Source: Madurella fahalii
Taxonomy: Eukaryota > Ascomycota > Sordariomycetes > Sordariales
Assembly (NCBI GenBank): GCA_029876055.1
Contig: CM056874.1
Coordinates: 186,001-250,000 of the forward strand
Reading direction: 5' to 3'
DNA length: 64,000 nt
Positions 58,229 to 64,000 of the stretch are shown one piece after another. Position 1 is the stretch's first letter, and the number at the start of each line of letters is the position of its first letter. The notes below the pieces were generated by a model, which was not told the DNA's origin, did no database searches, and was given only the letters and a program-made list of their open reading frames with translations. Made by a program: the position numbers and the translations under genes.

Positions 58229-59221
58229 CTACACCAATGCTAACCCAGCAAGACAAGAAAAACCAGTTACAGTCACAATAAGTCCCGTCGATCTAGTGTA
58301 GCTCGCGGCGGAAGGAGGGAATTCACCATCCGGCTCACGACTGTCCATTGTAAGGTTATTCGGGGCCAGACATATAACCTGTGCCTGCCACTGGTCCGAG
58401 GCCGCCACACGAGCCGTGATGAGCATCGAGATGGGCTGGCGGACGCGCAAATCATAGACCTCAAAGGAGTCCCGGTCGGGATCCGAGGCAGCAGGTACGT
58501 GTCGGTGAAACCGTCGTAAGTCAGATAGTCGGTGGGTAGGTCAACGTGCGGGACAGAACCGACTGTACAAGGTGAATCTGAAAAGTTGGATGGGGCCCCT
58601 TTTGCACAGTGAAAATCTGGGTTAGCGGATGGATGTCAAGAAGTGGATTAAGCAGCACATGGCTATGGAGGGTAGGTATATGGAACACACCTCGGCCGAC
58701 ACTGATGCGCCATCCACATTGCTCCTCGATGTCGGCCTGAGGGCAGCGTTCTTCGGTTGGCGGTGGCGTGTTCCGTAGAGCCTGAAGGCACTTGTCACTC
58801 AACACGCCGCTGCAAGAGCCTGATCCGTCTCCTGACGTTTTGTTCTGGCCTGGCATCAGGTACATGCAGAACCTCGTGTCGTTGCCCTGACGAGTCCCAA
58901 TGAGAGACTCGGGCACGCTTAGGAAGACGTTCAACTCCTGTGCTGTGACCCAGGGTCCAAAGTTGATATTGTCGCCTCGACGGTCCGTCAGTGAATACGA
59001 AAGGTACCAGCTTCCCCCTGCTGCTCGTCTTCGCCCCCTTCGGCATCTCCTCCCAGACCTAGACTGAATGATGCACTGCCAGTTGAGTTGAAAGATGTGT
59101 TATCATCTGCAATGTCTTGGATCGGTCGAGGGCAGTCTTCAAAAGATGATTGGGCGGCGGCAAGGGAAGCACCGTTGAGAATTGTGCTAGCGGCAATAAG
59201 CCACTTTGTTGTGATGTTCAT
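58229..59221 (-). CDS. secreted protein with GPI-type C terminus, two frame breaks
   Basis: It starts at ATG 59221 with a signal peptide (MNITTKWLIAASTILNGASL, cleavage near AAAQ), followed by FEDCPRPIQDIADDN. The C terminus (STGLIVTVTGFSCLAGLALV, TAG at 58229-58231) looks like a GPI-attachment signal. An intron at 58690-58599 (92 nt, GTGTGT donor) is in frame. The frame changes twice: at the five-C run 59014-59018 and near 58482-58486; one added base at each gives 300 codons. Between breaks the sequence is coherent (NINFGPWVTAQELNVFLSVP, TRFCMYLMPGQNKTSG, WRISVGR, DSFEVYDLRVRQPISMLI), with sequons and paired Cys. No family is recognised. Either the assembly has small errors here or the gene is newly inactivated. 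Confidence 0.6.
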
Positions 59222-60404
59222 GGCGGCGTGGTGTAGTGTTGGCTAGAATAACAAAGAGTCGTGGGTCATCTCTCTATCTCCCCTCACACGCTTCGAAGGA
59301 GCGGCCAAGACGATGTTTTGCCAGGGGGACATGAGGTATGATAGAAAAACGTGCAGTACATTGGGGAAAATAACCGATGGTGATAGTTGAACACAGGCAC
59401 AGGGCCTTCAAGGTCGCATGCTCCATGCCCCCTGTGTCGTCATACCAAACCGTCAGGCCGCCTTTTCATTGGCCAAGGGTACCCAGCCGAACCAACCTGT
59501 GAAATGCGACCGAGAAGGAAGTTCGGCGCCGAGACGCGGCGAGCGCGCGCTTGGGGCGGTGAGTATAGCCATCAAGGTCCTCAGGGCGGCATAGTTCTCT
59601 TGGACTACCTCATCTGAGCCTCATTCTGGCGAATTGCCTTGGTCTATCCATCTACTTGAACGCAGATCATTGAATAATGTAACCGTTTCCAAATTGCTAT
59701 ATCCGGCACAACCGACCAGTTCTCCTCGCAACTGTCCGAACAACCAGGCTTACAACCCTGCAAACCATCAAGGCGCCATGCTGCGTCAAACTTTGGTCTA
59801 CACACGAGGCTCCAAACCGTCATAGGAACTGTTACACCGTCCGAGTTACGCCCGAATACGTTGGGACTCTTGGCAAACACCGACATCTTCGACTTCTACA
59901 TCGTAAGGTAGCATTTCAACACCAACATGAGTTTCCAGGCTACAGTCATCGAGCCAGTAGCGCCATACTATTTCCACAATTCAACCATGTCACGGTTCCC
60001 CGGCACGGTTTTCCATGGGTCTACCCAAAAAAGGAGGAAGGCACTGTTAACTGAGCTGAGCTGGTTTTACTTGCAGTTCTTTCCTCTTTACGGATCAAAC
60101 TATGACAAAAGGAATCATGGAGGATTTCTTCGTGTCGCCGGCAGAGGACGGTTTGTTGGTTGTGCTCACTGCATCCTCGTGGCGAAATTCTCCGTACTTT
60201 ACTAACTCGGTTATGGAGGGAACAAATCTTGGTGTCCAGTCTCGAAACTCGTAGCGGGACGAATGAACAAGCCCTTTAGGTTTCGACACCTTCCTCATAG
60301 CGTCTCTCTTGCCAACGAAAAACACTGCCGATGGTTCCGAAGGCGGCGGCAATGCGACAACATGGCTTTGCGTAGCCAGGCCCTTTGCACTAGTGATTCG
60401 TCTG
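59222..60404. other. intergenic between divergent secreted-protein genes
   Basis: 1.2 kb shared by the minus gene at 59221 and the plus gene at 60592. A minus frame at 60469-60095 (124 codons) has no supporting feature. No gene is called. Confidence 0.4.
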
Positions 60405-60412
60405 TATAAATA
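60405..60412 (+). promoter_or_regulatory. TATA box of the 60.6-kb gene
   Basis: TATAAATA, 180 bp upstream of the ATG at 60592. This suits a core promoter with a moderate leader. Confidence 0.45.
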
Positions 60413-60591
60413 TGGTTCCAAGGAACGCCTGCTTGAAGAGTCAGGAAGAGTTGAAATCGTCCTCAGCAACCCATATATATACAGAAGCCAGCTTCACTTC
60501 AAAGTGTCAAGACTTTTCTCAACGGATACTAAAGCTATACATCTAGACTCTGTCTGCAAAATTCGTTATACTCTCTCTATTACCGCGAAAT

Positions 60592-61672
60592 ATGCCTACG
60601 CTTCGCCTGTTGGCTTTGGCAGTGGCCGCCCTCCCTCCTAGTCTGGGTATGGCCCTCCCGTCACTCATGACCGCTCGCCAGTTCGACGGAACGCGCCACC
60701 AGCCCGGGATCGAGTGTGACACTTTCATTAGGCCCAATTTCGATGACTGTAAGCTCCAAGACCTTACGACTGACAAAACTCCATCGCTCAAATCAACGGA
60801 ACAACTGACTCTAAACCTGTTATTCCATTACTGAAGGCGCATCCATCATCAGCGGCAACTCTTATTTCGGGGGCGATGAGATGACCGTCTGCGTGAACCC
60901 GCGTGTCTGCCGCATCTGGCGCTCTGGAAACTGCCGCATCTCCTTCTGCAATAACGAAGACATTGAGGTTTGTGACTCCAACAACGAATGGGGCCGACGA
61001 ACCAACGAGATTATCGATTTCTGCGGCGAGACGAACCAGGGCGGGTACGAGACCCCGGCTGAGCCAGCGCCGTGGACCGAAGTCGTCGTGAGATCCGATC
61101 AGGACTGGCTTGCTGCGCTCGGTGGCACTGCCCACGAGCTATGGGTTTATCAGGAGCTCTCTATTGAAGAAAAACGCCACCGAGATTGAGCGTATCGAGG
61201 AGCCGGAACCTATGGATAAGCGCTTCAGTTGCCCCCACCCTTCTTTTCAGTCCCAGCCTTACGCTTTTAGTCCCGCCCCGATCGTGAGCTGTTGCCTAGC
61301 ATGAGGCTAAAAAACTAAACTCTGCAGCAACCTGACTCGTTCGTGGTCGGTAACCGACGCCTGAATGTAGAAATGCCTGGGGCTGCTTTCGAGGTCACAG
61401 CGCCACTACCGAATGGGGCGACATTCCAGGCATCCGAGACGGAGACACAGTCGATCGGTATCACTGCGTCCGTGTCCCTCGGCGGCAGCCTTTTTGAGGT
61501 TATGACGGCCGAGATCGGCCTCTCAGTCTCCGCGCAATACTCCATCTCCAGCTCTACGACCGTTTCGTTCGTAATCGAGTGCGAGGGTGATCAAGGTGTC
61601 GTCGCTTGGAGGCCTGTCTTTGACTACTATGAAGGCACATTCCAGCCGAGCGGCGATTCGGGGTATATTTAG
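60592..61672 (+). CDS. secreted beta-rich protein, one frame break
   Basis: Exons 60592-60748, 60837-61283 and 61328-61672 are joined by introns of 88 and 44 nt (the second with GTGAGC, ACTAAAC and CTGCAG signals). The signal peptide is about residues 1-22 (LLALAVAALPPSLGMA). A Cys-rich part follows: MTVCVNPRVCRIWRSGNCRI, SFCNNEDIEVCDSNN, DFCGETNQGG. Exon 2 changes frame at the five-A run 61170-61174; removing one base gives 315 codons and continues into EPEPMDKRFSC. The C-terminal exon is Ser/Thr/Val-rich and beta-like (ITASVSLGGSLFEVMTAEIG, SVSAQYSISSSTTVSFVIEC) and ends VVAWRPVFDYYEGTFQPSG. The alternating polar pattern recalls beta-pore or beta-prism folds, but I cannot assign a family. 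Confidence 0.6.
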
Positions 61673-62140
61673 GTGCCCCTAGATACTGAAGTGTCGAGGA
61701 GCGATTTTGACTACCGCTGTATCGGCTAATTGAAGAAAACGAAGTTTTTCTACGCAATACATAGCCGCTACTTGTACATATCGGGGGCGGTTGATGCAAA
61801 GCCCGAGCCCAATTTAAACCGGGTAGCTGGAGATAGGGCTCTGAAAGCGGCCATCCGTGATCACTAGGAAGAAGTCGCTTGAGTTTCGTCTCAGGATACC
61901 ACCAGACCACAGTTAAGACAAAGATAGCTAGCATCAGTGTTTCGGCTATGCCCATGATCGTCAGAGCTTAAATATGCCTCCAGCTGGCGTAAACGCTCCA
62001 AACACCCACAATTGGAAGGCGGTGGTGGCGGAGCCTGACAAGGGCTATAAGCACTTACGCTATTACGCTAGAAAGGAAACCCCCTTACTTACCGGCAACA
62101 ATGCCGATTAGCCCAATGCCCCCTACCTGGATCACGTTCC
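61673..62140. other. intergenic
   Basis: 3' flank of the secreted-protein gene. A minus frame at 61955-61554 overlaps the coding exon antisense and is not supported. Confidence 0.4.
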
Positions 62141-62510
62141 AGTGGCTGGATCTTGCGGTAAGCTCATCTTTCGTTCGAACTATAAATACAGCAGTCTGGG
62201 CTATTGAATCTTAGGCATCATGAATAGGACCACTCTTCTTCTTGCACTAGTTTGTTATAGCCCACTTCCGCAGTCTAGCATTTTGTGCGCGATGATCTCG
62301 CTGACCAGAGGGGGCTCTTGTGCAAATGTTGTTTTGGCCTTGCTCCGAGTACGAAAACCTACATTAATCATTGTAATTTTGCCTGGCCCGTTCTTGTCTA
62401 CCTATCTTGTCTGTCTGCATATTTGTTGCCTATGCCTTCCGCTTTGTTTTAATGGTATATGGGTCTAGATATGTGTTTCTGCACGACTTCATCTGCTCAA
62501 TCTGCGCAGT
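62141..62510 (+). repeat. diverged copy C of the dispersed repeat
   Basis: It aligns with copy B (56.6-56.96 kb) over about 360 bp in the same orientation and shares the core cttgtct...cttccgctttgttttaatgg and tagatatgtgtttctgcac with copies A and B. Differences are mostly single-base, many of them transitions, and there is no intact ORF. Terminal repeats or a target-site duplication were not found. Confidence 0.6.
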
Positions 62511-62830
62511 GTCTAACGTACAACCTTAACTCAGGTACGGTACCTGTATCTTGTGAGGTAGACTAGCAGCCTGGCCTGTCAGGACGCTGGAGGTAGGAGG
62601 AGGAGAGTCCAAAAAGTCAAAAAGTCAAGAAAGTGAGACTGTCGGTGTTTGCACGGCACAGCAACCGGCTATCCGCGGACAACGATGCCACCGTCATCCA
62701 AAAATTTATATTAGAACAGAGGAGCTCAGCTCCGGTTTCATAGCCCTTCCTTCACAATCTCCACTTCCACTACAGGTGTACCCTAAGGTGGTACCTACTA
62801 CAGGTATCATCAACACCAAACGCCACCATT
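62511..62830. other. intergenic
   Basis: Short stretch between the repeat copy and the F-box-like remnant. It includes a small direct repeat (aaaagtcaaaaagtcaagaaagt, about 62611-62633). No gene is seen. Confidence 0.35.
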
Positions 62831-62833
62831 CAA

Positions 62834-63103
62834 TGGCTTCTAGATGGTTCGAGCGACTCCCGTCTGGAGTATTGGAATTAATCTTCAACCTCTTCCGGCC
62901 TATAGGACCCGTTACCGCACCCAAAATCCACGCCAACATGCTGAATCGCATGCTATCTTCGCGACGCTGTGTCGAGTCTCTAAATTTCTTTACTACTTCA
63001 TTTTAGACTATCTCTATTGGACGATAGCGAAAGAGATGGAACTAATTACTACGTTTCTACTGCACGGTTATAAAATATTCCGAATGATATATTACTATCC
63101 GTG
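62834..63103 (+). pseudogene. F-box-like fragment with a frame change
   Basis: From ATG 62834 the frame reads MASRWFERLPSGVLELIFNL, the typical start of a fungal F-box (LPxEVLxxIF). In the next frame, from about 62955, it continues as FATLCRVSKFLYYFILDYLY and WTIAKEMELI, matching the second half of F-box proteins (CxVSKxFyxxvxpxLYxxi). The two halves need a frame change near 62900-62950 and there is no substrate-binding repeat region downstream, so this is probably a remnant. F-box proteins link substrates to SCF ubiquitin ligases. Confidence 0.4.
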
Positions 63104-64000
63104 AGTTCGCTTAGGTCGGCCACTTTTATATCGGACCGGAGATATGAGGAGAGGTCGGGCAGGTCGGCGTTGACATAGACCAGAAGCTTCGGAACCGCAG
63201 TATAAACGGGGTTGCAAAAGAAACAACAACAACGCTAAGCTAGAATAGCGTAGATATCACGTCAAATCAGCGTCGAAGGAGGGTACAAGTAGGGAGGAAG
63301 ATAGAGTAGCGAGCGGGGTAAGTAAGTCTGTCCGAGACCCGAGACCCGAGAAGCAGAACTGATCCTTGCCAAGGTGGAGTAACCCTTTAAGACAGCGGGA
63401 ATCGCAATCCTGGGGTGTGTCAGCTCCCTGTTGGCCGGACAGATGCGGTCAAGGAACAGCTGGGAAGAGCCGGACGTAGGTCTTGAATCAAACGCCTCCA
63501 GTACGTGTAGATGTTTGTCACGCGCGAGCGATGTCTCTAGGGCCAAGCCACTGGTTGACACTGCTCTATTATAAAGATCTAAGCTAAGGAAGGAAATGGA
63601 AGATTTGTTGCAAATGCAGGGTCTTGTGGGTTAGCACAACGGACGATATGTGGAAATCGCCTAAAATGGTTCAAAGCGCTTATTCCGCGGGGCTTAAAAA
63701 CTGCATGTACGTAAGTACCGCCAGAGCCGAACAACCGCCAGAACATCATGCTCGAGTAGATGTCTTGTGAGGTTCCATACCACATCCCATCACGCGAGCC
63801 AGCGGGAAGCTTGTCATTATCAGCATACAAAATTTAGGCTGGAGAAACGGGAAGGAGTAAATAGTGGGTGGGACAGCTCGAAGTACACATTCGTATCTGA
63901 GAAGCAGCCCATCAGGGACAAACCCTAGCCGTCTTAGTGTCAACAACCCCCAGCTAAATCCTTTCTAAAGGCGTGAACACAGTGATAGGTGCTAGCCCAC
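63104..64000. other. right edge, no supportable gene
   Basis: Two minus frames (63561-63262 and 63830-63579) are open but have no domain or start support. The sequence may be part of something continuing beyond the window. Confidence 0.35.

Overview
The window is nuclear DNA of a filamentous ascomycete (Pezizomycotina, most likely a Sordariomycete). Genes carry short introns (about 50-110 nt) with GTRNGT donors, CTRAC/CTAAC branch sites and YAG acceptors. They include a Flo8/Som1-type LisH regulator, a proteinase K-like protease and several fungal-type secreted proteins. GC-rich gene blocks alternate with AT-rich, gene-poor stretches that hold decayed repeats and pseudogenes. No operons, CRISPR arrays, viruses or complete transposons were seen.

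Layout: 1.9-3.8 kb hypothetical protein (-); 4.9-6.2 kb secreted subtilase (-); 8.2-8.7 kb repeat-like AT-rich DNA; 9.2-10.4 kb broken HET-domain gene (-); 11.4-12.1 kb secreted, probably GPI-anchored protein (-); 16.4-17.7 kb Cys-rich single-pass membrane protein (-); 18.95-19.03 kb tRNA-Ser(AGA) (-); 19.9-20.5 kb small coiled-coil protein (-); 21.6-23.1 kb unresolved gene (+); 23.4-25.4 kb secreted GMC oxidoreductase (-); 29.2-31.9 kb Flo8/Som1 homologue (-) with a long upstream region; 35.9-36.3 kb small protein with a myristoylation signal (-).

The housekeeping block follows: TRAPP subunit Bet3 (-) and the U5 snRNP 40-kDa WD40 protein (+), transcribed divergently from a 488-bp spacer; a two-TM Arg/Ser/Gly-repeat membrane protein (+, 42.3-44.2 kb); and a seven-knuckle CCHC protein of the Byr3/Gis2/CNBP family (+, 46.9-47.8 kb). 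Next come a secreted BBE-type FAD oxidoreductase (-, 49.1-51.2 kb), decayed fragments (52.3-53.9 kb), a paralogue of the 17-kb membrane protein (-, 54.5-55.7 kb), AT-rich repeat DNA (56-58 kb), a secreted GPI-type protein (-, 58.2-59.2 kb), a secreted beta-rich protein (+, 60.6-61.7 kb), another repeat copy (62.2-62.5 kb) and an F-box-like remnant (62.8-63.1 kb).

The genes do not form an evident pathway or biosynthetic cluster. The clearest grouping is housekeeping functions (vesicle tethering, splicing, RNA binding) in the middle, flanked by secreted or surface proteins and decaying accessory DNA. Most notable: 9-nt and 12-nt micro-exons in bet3 and the CCHC gene; four otherwise well-formed genes that each need one or two single-base changes, mostly in homopolymers, to read through; a GMC oxidoreductase without its second catalytic residue; a HET gene with stops that look like RIP-type transitions; and a diverged repeat family present three times.
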